Source: JAJXZP01 sp963787185
Lineage (GTDB): Bacteria; Spirochaetota; Spirochaetia; Treponematales; Rectinemataceae
DNA: 64,000 bases
Assembly (NCBI GenBank): GCA_963787185.1
Contig: CAWBCC010000013.1
Location: 124,001 to 188,000, forward strand
Reading direction: 5' to 3'
A program made the translations under genes and the position numbers. How positions within the stretch are numbered: position 1 is the first letter of the stretch; every line of letters begins with the position of its first letter. The notes beneath the pieces were generated by a model, which had not been told where the DNA came from, searched no databases, and saw only the letters and a program-made list of their open reading frames with translations. Of the stretch, positions 25,858 to 34,331 are shown in pieces.

Positions 25858-26937
25858 ATGCGAAACCGATTTGTCCGTGTTTGCATACTGGCTCCCTCTC
25901 TTCTGCTCCTGTCTCTTCTCGGGTCGGCGTCCGCTCGCGCTCAGTCGTTTCAGAACATTCTGTCGGACATCGAACCGCTCATAACCACATCGGGCAGTTT
26001 TTCGATCGTGCCGATAGACACTTGGGGCTCCGGCGACTTCGAGGCCTTCACGGACAGCCTGTTCGGCTACTCGACTCCCCGTGTTTCGCAGATGTACGTG
26101 TCCATGGATCAGACGGCGAGCACCACCTATGAGGGCGATCTGTTTTTCCGAAAGCTCCGACTCAAGGTGGGCCTCGACGTCGATGTCGACAATAATTTCG
26201 TCGGCAAGCTGAACAGGCTCATGGGATACATCGATTACGAAGGCTTTACGCTCCGCGTGCAGAACTCCACGCTTCGCGGCACCGCCGTCTGGACCGGAAC
26301 CAAGGTCCCAGGCATGCCTTCGCAGACCAGCTTCGACAACTCCTACACCAGCGTCGACCTGCTCTACTACACCAAGAACGGCGGGCTCGACTATTTCGGG
26401 ATCGGTTACACTTCCTATCAGCTGCCCGTGCAGCTGGACTGCCTCGTCTACAACGCGGCACGGGGCTCGGTCTGGTGGGCGCCGACCGGCGCCGTCTACC
26501 AGCCGGATATGGCCTTCCATATCTACTCTCTGCTTCTCGGCCTGGACACGCTTCACCAGGCCTTCGTCCGGACGGGCTACCTTTCGGGGGAGCAGGGATT
26601 CGGCATCTGGATGGCGACCCAGGACCGGGCGGGCGGCGGGCTATCCTATATCAGCGATCAAGCCAAGGCCTGGGTCCAGCAGGCCAACAACAACCTGACT
26701 CTCTGGAGCGCCGAGCAGATAGCCATGCTCGTCGACTACGATCTGATCCTCGGACTCCAGTGGGTCGGAGATCTCGGCCCTGCGCGCCTCGGATTCGGCG
26801 TCGGTTTCGAGCTGGGCGGACAGATAGTCCTCTGCATCACGCCCAAGGGTCCCGTACAGGAAGGGTACGTCGACGCCTCGCCTTCGATCTATCTCTTCCA
26901 TTACGGTCCCATTCTCAAGGGAACCGTCTCGTGGTAG
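25858..26937 (+). CDS. Exported outer-surface or outer-membrane protein, unrecognised
   Basis: A 359-residue secreted protein with a signal peptide ending ARAQS at about residue 28. The mature part is rich in aromatic and alternating beta strands (for example GGLDYFGIGYTSYQLPVQL) and ends LKGTVSW, an aromatic C-terminus as in outer-membrane barrels. GAGG sits unusually close to the ATG, and TGCTATACT upstream resembles an extended -10, so the transcript may have almost no leader. I recognise no family. Confidence 0.62.
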   Translation: MRNRFVRVCILAPSLLLLSLLGSASARAQSFQNILSDIEPLITTSGSFSIVPIDTWGSGDFEAFTDSLFGYSTPRVSQMYVSMDQTASTTYEGDLFFRKLRLKVGLDVDVDNNFVGKLNRLMGYIDYEGFTLRVQNSTLRGTAVWTGTKVPGMPSQTSFDNSYTSVDLLYYTKNGGLDYFGIGYTSYQLPVQLDCLVYNAARGSVWWAPTGAVYQPDMAFHIYSLLLGLDTLHQAFVRTGYLSGEQGFGIWMATQDRAGGGLSYISDQAKAWVQQANNNLTLWSAEQIAMLVDYDLILGLQWVGDLGPARLGFGVGFELGGQIVLCITPKGPVQEGYVDASPSIYLFHYGPILKGTVSW

Positions 26938-27037
26938 ACCGGTCGAAGGCTGGACAGGGGGGTCGGTCTCGTGCTACTCCCTGTCTCCGACCGGGGGCCC
27001 TCGCGGCGCCCCGAACGACCCGTCCCGGAGGTCCCCC

Positions 27038-28372
27038 ATGCCCAGAGCGGCCGCCAAAAGCCTCTGCGAATTTCTGGACGCCTCTCCTACTGCCTTCCAT
27101 GCCGTGGATTCCATGGCCGCGCTGCTCGAAGCTCGGGGCGGCCGGCGCATGGACGAAGGTTTGGCCTGGAATCTCGAGCCGGGCGCCCTCCACTTCGTCG
27201 TGCGCGGCGGCTCCTCCCTCATCGCATTTCGCCCCGGCCTCCTACCCCCGCAGGAGACAGGCTTCGCCCTCGCCCTCGCGCATACCGACAGTCCCGCACT
27301 CAAGGCGCGCATAGAAAAGCCCCTCTCGGGCAAGGGCCTCGAACGCGCGGCCGTCGAGGTATACGGCTCGCCCATACTGTCCACCTGGATGGACAGACCG
27401 CTCGCCCTGGCGGGGAGGGTGCTCCTCAATCGTCCGACCGGCGGGCGGAGAATCGAGTCGCGGCTCCTCAATCTATCCCGCCCCATCGGCGTCGTTCCCA
27501 ATCTGGCGATTCATCTCAACCGGGACGTCAACAAGGGATTCGAGCTTAACGCGCAGACCCATCTGCCTGTCCTCGTCGCGGCCGGAGTCGACGCCCAGGA
27601 GAGCGGAGAAGCCAAGGGTGAGCACGGTTCGCCCTCATGGATACTTCGCCTTGTGGCGCGCGAACTGAACGTCGAGCCCGAGGCCGTCCTCGGTGCCGAT
27701 CTGTTCTTCGTCGACGCCCAGCGCGCGAGCGTCTTCGGCGAAGAGGGCGAGCTCGTCAACGCGTGCCGCCTCGACGATCTTCTCGGCTGCCTCGCCGTTC
27801 TCGACGCTTTCACGGACGTGGAACCGGCGGAGCATGGACAGGTGGCCTGCTTCCTGGACAACGAAGAAATCGGCTCGCGCACCGACCGCGGCGCGGACTC
27901 GTCCTTTCTCCGCGACACGCTCGGGCGAATCTGCGCCCTCCAGGGCTGCGGAACCGAGGATTTCTACCGGGTCCTCGCCCTGTCCTATTCGGTCTCCGTC
28001 GATGCGGCCCAGGCCTGGCATCCTTCCTATGCCGACAAGTTCGACGAAAGCTTCGCACCGCTGCTCGGCGCGGGGCCGGCTATCAAGTCCAATGCCAACT
28101 TTCGCTACGCCACCGATGGGGCCACGGAGGCGCGATTCCGCCTTCTCTGTTCGGACGCGGGGATAGGCTGCCAGAAATACATGAGTCGCGCCGACGTCGC
28201 GCCCGGTTCGACGATAGGCCCCATGACGGCGGCCCTCACCGGAATAGCCACGGTCGATATCGGCGTCCCGCTTCTGTCGATGCATTCGGTGCGGGAGACG
28301 GCCTCGCTGCGCGACCAAGAGGGGATGGCGGCCGCGCTCACGGCCCACTTCAGGGAAGGACCCTCGCGATAG
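27038..28372 (+). CDS. apeB: M18-family aminopeptidase
   Basis: A 444-residue cytosolic metallo-aminopeptidase. The start AKSLCEFLDASPTAFHAV is typical of M18. Metal ligands appear in LAHTDSPALK (His), FFVDAQ (Asp region), FLDNEEIGSRTDRGADSSFLRD (Glu pair) and the C-terminal VPLLSMHSVRE (His). It trims N-terminal, often acidic or neutral, residues. Length matches the family. GGAGG precedes the ATG. Confidence 0.9.
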   Translation: MPRAAAKSLCEFLDASPTAFHAVDSMAALLEARGGRRMDEGLAWNLEPGALHFVVRGGSSLIAFRPGLLPPQETGFALALAHTDSPALKARIEKPLSGKGLERAAVEVYGSPILSTWMDRPLALAGRVLLNRPTGGRRIESRLLNLSRPIGVVPNLAIHLNRDVNKGFELNAQTHLPVLVAAGVDAQESGEAKGEHGSPSWILRLVARELNVEPEAVLGADLFFVDAQRASVFGEEGELVNACRLDDLLGCLAVLDAFTDVEPAEHGQVACFLDNEEIGSRTDRGADSSFLRDTLGRICALQGCGTEDFYRVLALSYSVSVDAAQAWHPSYADKFDESFAPLLGAGPAIKSNANFRYATDGATEARFRLLCSDAGIGCQKYMSRADVAPGSTIGPMTAALTGIATVDIGVPLLSMHSVRETASLRDQEGMAAALTAHFREGPSR

Positions 28373-28375
28373 CTG

Positions 28376-29638
28376 CTACCGCACCGGTTCGAGCTCCGAC
28401 TCGCGGCGTTCTTCCTCTCCTCCGGCCTTCGCGAAAATCGGCGCCGGCTCCTTCATGAAGGGCACGAGAAAGGCCGCGGCGATGACGAAGGCCGCCAGGA
28501 CCAGAAGGCTCAAGGTGAAGGTTCCCGCTCGGTCGCGCAGAATCTGCATGAAGAAGACGAAGACCACCGAGGTCTGACCGAAAAGCTGAATAAGTCCGTT
28601 CGAGGTGCCTTCGGGCGTGGGCCTCGTTATTTCGACCGAGTACTGCATGCCCACGGGCATGACGCTGGTCAGGAAAAAGCCGAGAAAGAAGGCGCTCGCG
28701 GCCAACGGCCAGTAACTGCGTTCATAGGTCATGCCGATGATGCCGGGAACCGAGGCCAAGAGGGCTCCGAACATCCATACTCTGCGGCGTCCGGTCCTGT
28801 CCGAAAGCGCGGGTATGGCGACGGCGCCGAAAATGCCGCCGATCAGCAGCAGGGCGCCGAAAGTGCCGGCGTCCGACGGTCCGAAGCCGCGCGACCGGAC
28901 GATCTGTTCGATCCAGGTCGTGACGCCGTTGAACAATCCCATGCCGACGAAGACTATGACGAGAAAAAGCCTGAACGAAGGCACCGACATGGCGTGCTTG
29001 AGTCCATCGAGCATGAGCGCCTTTTCGTCGCTGTTCGCCGGCCCGACCGGCGTGGACGGGTACTCGCGGGCCACCAGGATGAATATCGCGGCCGACGCGA
29101 CGGCGGCGAGGGCATAGAGGAATTGGGCTCTCGCAATCGACATCGCCGCCGTGAGCATGGGCGTTATGACCATGCCCCCCGCTATGCCCAGGAGGTTGGA
29201 AAGCGTGATGAGACCGACGGCCGTGGCGCGCTCGTTCGCGGGATGCCAGTGGGCGGGCATCTTCGTCCATGCGTTGAGGAAGAAAGGCTGGGCGACGGCG
29301 ATCCCGACGGATCCGATCATCGCCCCCAGGTAGCTTCGGCCGGACAGGCCGCGGACCAGGGCGAAGAGAGCGAAGAGAATGGAGCCGAAGCCCACGCTTT
29401 TGTGGAAGCCCCAGCGGTCGATCGCCCATGCGACCGGAATCGCGAGGGGGACGTAGGCGATCATGAAGACCATCGCCATGAAGCCGACGGCCAGTTCGGA
29501 AACCCCGTAGAACCTGGCCGCGTCGGCCGTTATCGGGGCGTAGGATATCCAGAGAATTTGAACCACGAGATTGACGAGCATGAAGACCGCGAGCACGGCC
29601 CATCGATACGGAGACGCACGGTACGGTGAGTCGACCAT
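28376..29638 (-). CDS. Major facilitator superfamily transporter
   Basis: A 420-residue protein with 12 predicted helices. The first helix (YRWAVLAVFMLVNLVVQILW) and the loop AWAIDRWGFHKSVG place it in the MFS branch that includes FLVCR-like and NNP-like members; loop 8-9 has ALSDRTGRRRVW. Substrate unknown. The start at 29638 is preferred because AAAGGA lies 11 bases upstream; the frame opens earlier. It converges with the M18 gene, their ends three bases apart. Confidence 0.78.
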   Translation of the reverse strand: MVDSPYRASPYRWAVLAVFMLVNLVVQILWISYAPITADAARFYGVSELAVGFMAMVFMIAYVPLAIPVAWAIDRWGFHKSVGFGSILFALFALVRGLSGRSYLGAMIGSVGIAVAQPFFLNAWTKMPAHWHPANERATAVGLITLSNLLGIAGGMVITPMLTAAMSIARAQFLYALAAVASAAIFILVAREYPSTPVGPANSDEKALMLDGLKHAMSVPSFRLFLVIVFVGMGLFNGVTTWIEQIVRSRGFGPSDAGTFGALLLIGGIFGAVAIPALSDRTGRRRVWMFGALLASVPGIIGMTYERSYWPLAASAFFLGFFLTSVMPVGMQYSVEITRPTPEGTSNGLIQLFGQTSVVFVFFMQILRDRAGTFTLSLLVLAAFVIAAAFLVPFMKEPAPIFAKAGGEEERRESELEPVR

Positions 29639-29790
29639 GGGTGGAGACATCCTTTCGCGCGGCGGTGAAGTCCTCCGCGACACGGACAATATTATCGATA
29701 GTGTCATATTTTGCAAGCATGAATATGAAGAGAATTAAAGAAAGACACAGAGGCACGGAGGGGGAAAGAGGATCCGCTCCCTCAGGGAGC

Positions 29791-32079
29791 TCAGGGTTCC
29801 TTCGAGAGTCTGAACTGCGAGAGCAGAACCTGCTGGGCCTTGGCCATCTCGGAAAGGGTCTGCGCCATTCCGGCCACGTCGGTCGCCTGCGCGGACATCT
29901 CCCCGGTAGCAGCCTCTATCTCGGTCGCCGCCTTGCCCGATCCCTCGTTGGCCTTCATGAGTTCGCGCATCGTGCCCTCGATGGTGCGGGAAAACGAGGC
30001 CATCTCCTCCACGGCCTCGAAGATCACGACCATCCGCTTTTCGCTCTCCGCGGCCGCCGAGGAGATGTCCATGAGGCTCTTTTCGGAGAGGGCCGCGTGC
30101 TCGGCGTTCTCCTTGGACTTGGTCAGGCCGCGAGCCGTGGCCTCGGCGGCGCTCTTGACGCTGGAGCCGACGCGGGAGATGAGATCGGTGATTTCTCCGG
30201 CCGAGCGATTCGACTGCTCGGCGAGCTTGCGTATCTCGGCCGCGATGACGGCGAAGCCCTTGCCCTGCTCGCCCGCGCGCGCCGCTTGAATCGAGGCGTT
30301 GATCGCGAGGATGTTCGTCTGGTTGGCCAGGTCGGAGATCGACGACACTATCGAACCTATCTTTGCGGTATCGGCCGTGAGGGTGCGTATCGTCTCCTCG
30401 GCCACGGACGAGGCTTCCTCGAGCGACTGAACCGTGGCGCGCATTCCGGAGACTGCGGCGAATCCTTCCTTCGAGGAGGCGGCGACCCGGCCGACTATCG
30501 CCCTGCTTTCGCCCGCCGAATCCTTCGCCTTGGCGATGCTTTCGACGAGAGTCGCGAGCTCCTTGCCCGTGCGCTCGACCTCTTTGGTCTGAGTCCTGAG
30601 GCTTTCGCTTATCTTGCCCATCGTCGCGCCGATGCGCACCGTCGATTGTCCCGACTCCTCGGCGGAGGCCGCAAGCTCGGCGCTCACCGCGATGAGCGTC
30701 TCGGCGTGCCGCGAGGCCGAGCCTACGGTCTCGCGGAGACTTACGGGCTCCGCGTTGAGCGTGGCCACCACGAGGCCCTTGCGGATCACCGCGTTGACGA
30801 CGGGTATGAGCGCTCGGTCGAAAATGGGCAGGGCCAGCCCATCCCATTTCTCCGATCCGAGCCTTTCGACGAGAGGCGCATATATCGAGGCGCTTCTGTC
30901 GCCTCCGGAGCCCTTGGGCGGAGAGAACCATTCCACCTCCACGCCGCGCTCGGAGAGCTCCTTGCCCGCGTCCACGATGCCACGGCTGACGGGAACCCAG
31001 AAACCTTCGCCGTCCGGGAGGATGACCGCTATGCGCGGGCGCTTCGAACGGTCGGCCGAGGCCGAAACCTGGGCCAGACTGGAGCGCATGCCCGCGCCTC
31101 CGTCGCGGAAAAGCTCGAGGTTTTCGCGGTCGATCGTCTCGAGCGTGGTCAGAATTCGGGGAACGGTGGGTTCCCAGCCGGCGGCCAAATTGTTGTAGAG
31201 ACGGATGACCGGATCGTGGCCCTGGGCGTAGGGATTCTGCGACAGTGTCCCCGCGATCAGACCGTCTTTCACCAGGACCGCCGTGGCCTCGGTGATGTCG
31301 TGACAGAAAACGAGTGTCTTGCCCGCCATGCCGGCGTCGTCGGCCGCCTTCGCCGCGAAGGGAGGGGTGGAGCCTTCCGCCACGTAGATCGCTTCGAGCC
31401 CGCGATTCCGGGCGATGAGATCCGTCGCCGCCTCATAGGTTTTTTCGGGATTTTCTATCGTCTCTACGGTTTGTACGACCGAAATTCCCGGATACTTCTC
31501 GGTGAAGACGCTCAGGGCGCCCCTGCGGCGCAGGCTGTAATTGACCGAGCGGAGGTCGCCCACGATTATCCCCACCCTGCCTTTGCCCTGGAGGGCCCGG
31601 CCTATGGCCGCCCCGATCACCCGACCTTCCTCGTAGCTGTCCGAGCCGATGTAGAAAAGCCGCATCGAGGGTTCGTCGGTGATGGCATCGAAGCTTTCCA
31701 CGCTCTCCGAGGCGCGAATCGACATCTCGGAGAAGATAGGAGCGAAGCGCGACATGGGGCCGGCGGCGCGGAGCTCTTCCCGTTTGGCCGGCGGCTCGAC
31801 GCGGGCGGCGAGGTCGCCGGTGGAGAGCTTCACGAGGCCGGCCGCCAGTTTGTCCAGGGTCGAGTTGATGCGAGCTCCCTCTTCGACGAGGCCCCGGGCC
31901 GCTTTCGAACCTCCCGCGGCCCGGAACAGCCATGCGGCGACCGAGGCCGCAGCCGCGATCAGGGCGAGGACGACCGCGATCGTGCGCGATCCGTTTCGTG
32001 AAAGGGAAATCAGGACCGCCGCCGCGAGCACGAACAGACCCGAGACGGGGAGAAGATATCTCTGAGGGTCTCTGCGCAT
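29791..32079 (-). CDS. Chemoreceptor with cytoplasmic, permuted periplasmic-binding-protein-like sensor
   Basis: A 762-residue methyl-accepting protein. Two hydrophobic helices lie back to back (about 8-26 and 33-52). A short HAMP-like stretch follows (about 77-95). Residues 138-320 match the C-terminal lobe of sugar-binding proteins (RLFYIGSDSYEEGR, GKGRVGIIVGD, FCHDITEATAVLVKDGLIAG). Residues 346-445 match an N-terminal lobe (RPRIAVILPDGEGFWVPVSR ... LIPVVNAVI). The signalling domain (about 460-762) has the hairpin tip ANQTNILAINASIQAARAGE. With no loop between the two helices, the ligand-binding parts should be cytoplasmic. Start 32079 is chosen at the transmembrane segment; the frame opens earlier. 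Confidence 0.82.
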   Translation of the reverse strand: MRRDPQRYLLPVSGLFVLAAAVLISLSRNGSRTIAVVLALIAAAASVAAWLFRAAGGSKAARGLVEEGARINSTLDKLAAGLVKLSTGDLAARVEPPAKREELRAAGPMSRFAPIFSEMSIRASESVESFDAITDEPSMRLFYIGSDSYEEGRVIGAAIGRALQGKGRVGIIVGDLRSVNYSLRRRGALSVFTEKYPGISVVQTVETIENPEKTYEAATDLIARNRGLEAIYVAEGSTPPFAAKAADDAGMAGKTLVFCHDITEATAVLVKDGLIAGTLSQNPYAQGHDPVIRLYNNLAAGWEPTVPRILTTLETIDRENLELFRDGGAGMRSSLAQVSASADRSKRPRIAVILPDGEGFWVPVSRGIVDAGKELSERGVEVEWFSPPKGSGGDRSASIYAPLVERLGSEKWDGLALPIFDRALIPVVNAVIRKGLVVATLNAEPVSLRETVGSASRHAETLIAVSAELAASAEESGQSTVRIGATMGKISESLRTQTKEVERTGKELATLVESIAKAKDSAGESRAIVGRVAASSKEGFAAVSGMRATVQSLEEASSVAEETIRTLTADTAKIGSIVSSISDLANQTNILAINASIQAARAGEQGKGFAVIAAEIRKLAEQSNRSAGEITDLISRVGSSVKSAAEATARGLTKSKENAEHAALSEKSLMDISSAAAESEKRMVVIFEAVEEMASFSRTIEGTMRELMKANEGSGKAATEIEAATGEMSAQATDVAGMAQTLSEMAKAQQVLLSQFRLSKEP

Positions 32080-32242
32080 TGCCGAACAACCACCTTTCGG
32101 CGGTACCGATGTTCGCCCGGAAAAGTGCAGCGGACCATCGTACGGTGCCTCGTAGCAATAGTCGACGACAGGGGTGCCGACGTCAAGCGGAAAGCCGGGC
32201 ACCTTGAGAAGCATCGCCCTCATTCGTTATAGTCTGCCGGCG

Positions 32243-33424
32243 ATGGCAGCGCCCGGTACCGATCGGTATTCTCCTCCGCCCCGTTCGGGTCCGCCCGGAG
32301 CGGGGGCGGCCCTGCGCCCGCCCGGAGTTCCGGGGATCTGCATCGCGGCCATCCTCCTTCTGTCGTCCTGCTCGGTCACGCAGAGCATCACCGGGCTTTC
32401 GGCCCGCCGCTACGTCGAGTTCCAGTCGCGCGGCCTCGCGATCAATCTCGTGCGCGACCGGTCGGATGCCTGGGGCGAATGGGAAGACCGGGGGGAAGGG
32501 GACTTCGGCCTGGTGGCGGGCAGGATCGACGGCACGGGCGAATGTTCGCTGCGGCTGTATTCCGGCGGGGCCGCCGCGGAACCGGCGGTCATCGAAGGCA
32601 GGTTGAGCGACGCCGACAGGCGCCTCGAAGGACGGTACCTCGCACCCGAGGGAGGCTCCCCGCGGGATCTCGTCCTCACCGAGAGCGGTGCTCTCGCCGC
32701 CGGCATCTACCTGGACCGCGCGGAGGCGGACGGGAGCACGGGAGCCCTCGACTACCGACGTCCGGTCCTTTTCCGCGCCGTCGGCCTGGAACCGAGCTCG
32801 CCCGCCCGACTTCGCGACTGGTACCGCGCGCGGTTCGAAGGCGGAGAATCGCTCGACGAGCAGCTCGAGTGGCGGCGCGACGCCTTCGCGGCGAGCTACC
32901 GGAAGGTCGTGGAACAGGGGATGAAGCGAGACGGAGATCGATCGGCCCCCCCCTGGTCCTACGAGAGCCGCCAGTTCATCCTGTTTCGCTCCCCCTCTCT
33001 CCTGTCCATCGGCACCCGCGCCTCTTCCTATGTCGGAGGCATCCAAGGCGAGGTGGAGACATCCTTTGCCGCGATCGACACGGCCGCGATGCGCGTTCTC
33101 GGCGTCGACGACTTCCTGGACGGGGACTGGAAGGACGGCCTCGAGCCGCTTCTGACTGCCAAGCTGCGCCGGGTGCTGGGCCTGCCTCCCGGAGCCTCGC
33201 TCGTGTCCGCGGGCTTCTTCGGGGAGAGCCTCCCTCCGGGGACCGACATCGCGATTGTTTCTTCCGGCATCGCGTTCTATTATCGACCGGGAACGATCGC
33301 GAGCGCGGAGTCGGGGGATATCTGGATATTCCTCGACTGGGAGAGTCTGGGGCCCTTTCTCAGCCCCGGAGTGCTCGAGCGCTACGGAATACCGGCCGGA
33401 CCGGCTTCGGGGGGGATCGATTGA
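32243..33424 (+). CDS. RsiV-like (DUF3298) lipoprotein
   Basis: A 393-residue predicted lipoprotein with the lipobox LSSC after IAAILLL near residue 43. The C-terminal half (FILFRSPSLLSIGTRASSYVGG ... AAMRVLGVDDFLDG) resembles RsiV/DUF3298 domains, which in some bacteria bind lysozyme and control an anti-sigma pathway. No sigma factor is adjacent. The long N-terminal stretch before the hydrophobic core suggests the start may be imperfect, but no nearer start was found. Its stop overlaps the next gene. Confidence 0.62.
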   Translation: MAAPGTDRYSPPPRSGPPGAGAALRPPGVPGICIAAILLLSSCSVTQSITGLSARRYVEFQSRGLAINLVRDRSDAWGEWEDRGEGDFGLVAGRIDGTGECSLRLYSGGAAAEPAVIEGRLSDADRRLEGRYLAPEGGSPRDLVLTESGALAAGIYLDRAEADGSTGALDYRRPVLFRAVGLEPSSPARLRDWYRARFEGGESLDEQLEWRRDAFAASYRKVVEQGMKRDGDRSAPPWSYESRQFILFRSPSLLSIGTRASSYVGGIQGEVETSFAAIDTAAMRVLGVDDFLDGDWKDGLEPLLTAKLRRVLGLPPGASLVSAGFFGESLPPGTDIAIVSSGIAFYYRPGTIASAESGDIWIFLDWESLGPFLSPGVLERYGIPAGPASGGID

Positions 33425-33804
33425 CCGAAAGCCTCGAAATGTACCTCGAAACGATAAGCCTTCTGCGCGAGCATTCGACCGAAGCCCGCGTTACCGACAT
33501 AGCGAAGGAGCTCGGCGTCTCCAAGCCTTCGGTCCATTCCGCCCTGCACGAACTCGAGCGCCGCGGACTCATACGCCACGAGCATTACGGCGAGGTGATA
33601 CTGAGTCCCGAGGGCGAGAAAGCCTCGGCGGAAATCAGGCGACGGCACAGCCTTCTCACGAGATTCCTGCGCGAAATCGTCGGCGTATCCGCGCAGGCGG
33701 CCGAACGCGACGCCTGCCGCATCGAGCACTATCTCTCTCCCGAGACCATGGAGCGCATCGCCGCCATGGCCGAGGGCCAGGGCGGGACCGCGTCCGGGAA
33801 ATAG
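33421..33804 (+). CDS. DtxR/MntR-family metal-dependent regulator
   Basis: A 127-residue repressor-like protein. Winged helix: SLEMYLETISLLREHSTEAR, then TDIAKELGVSKPSVHSALHELE. Metal-binding region: RRHSLLTRFLREIVGVS and AERDACRIEHYLSPE, with the Cys/His/Glu ligands of the MntR group. It starts at TTG 33421, overlapping the lipoprotein stop by four bases, with GGGGGGA just upstream. No metal transporter is adjacent. Confidence 0.82.
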   Translation: MTESLEMYLETISLLREHSTEARVTDIAKELGVSKPSVHSALHELERRGLIRHEHYGEVILSPEGEKASAEIRRRHSLLTRFLREIVGVSAQAAERDACRIEHYLSPETMERIAAMAEGQGGTASGK

Positions 33805-33820
33805 GCGAATTTCAATGGTC

Positions 33821-33850
33821 GATCTCGAAAAACTTCGGCCTTTCGAGGTC
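33821..33850. terminator. Candidate bidirectional terminator hairpin
   Basis: GATCTCGAAA pairs with TTTCGAGGTC (one G-T pair) across a 10-base loop, between the convergent ends of the DtxR-like and YbaK-like genes. Confidence 0.45.
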
Positions 33851-33852
33851 CC

Positions 33853-34317
33853 TCAATCTCTGTCCGCGGACAGATCCACGATCCTTCCGCCGGTGAGCTT
33901 CGCGAGGAGAGCGAAGCTCAGGGGAACGCCCGTGGCGTCGGTGCCGGCGGCCGGGTAGATCTTCGGATACGTTTCCAGTTCGCGGTCGATGAGAATCTCC
34001 ACGCCCTCGAGCGCGAAGGGACAGACGCCGCCCGGACGGTAGCCCGTGACGCGCTCGGTCTCGTCGGCGTCGGTCATGGAGACCTTCGAGCCGATCAGGC
34101 GCTTGAGCGCCGAGGAGGAAAGGCGCTTGTCGCCGGGGCAGACCACGAGGTGATAGCCGCCCGATTTATCTTTGAACAAGAGAGATTTGGCGATGCGCGC
34201 AGTCTCTACGCCTATGCGGCGGGCGGCCATCTCGGCGGTGGGGGTGCTGCCCGGCTCGAACTCGAGCGCCGTGAGCCCGTTGGCCGCGAGCACCGCCCGT
34301 ACTTTGTCGGGAATCAT
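33853..34317 (-). CDS. YbaK/EbsC-type aminoacyl-tRNA deacylase
   Basis: A 154-residue trans-editing protein of the YbaK/ProX family, which hydrolyses mischarged tRNA (Cys-tRNAPro for YbaK). It has GSTPTAEMAARRIGVETARIAKSLLFKD (family Lys), LVVCPGDKRLSSSALKRL and GYRPGGVCPFAL. The ATG at 34317 follows AAGGAGGA. It is 14 bases downstream of the ileS stop, so probably cotranscribed with it, a sensible pairing of synthetase and editing factor. Confidence 0.86.
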   Translation of the reverse strand: MIPDKVRAVLAANGLTALEFEPGSTPTAEMAARRIGVETARIAKSLLFKDKSGGYHLVVCPGDKRLSSSALKRLIGSKVSMTDADETERVTGYRPGGVCPFALEGVEILIDRELETYPKIYPAAGTDATGVPLSFALLAKLTGGRIVDLSADRD

Positions 34318-34331
34318 GGAAGGGATCCTCC

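Noticed and set aside
29626..32001. A 791-codon plus-strand open frame
   Set aside because: Antisense to the chemoreceptor, whose signalling domain is unambiguous.
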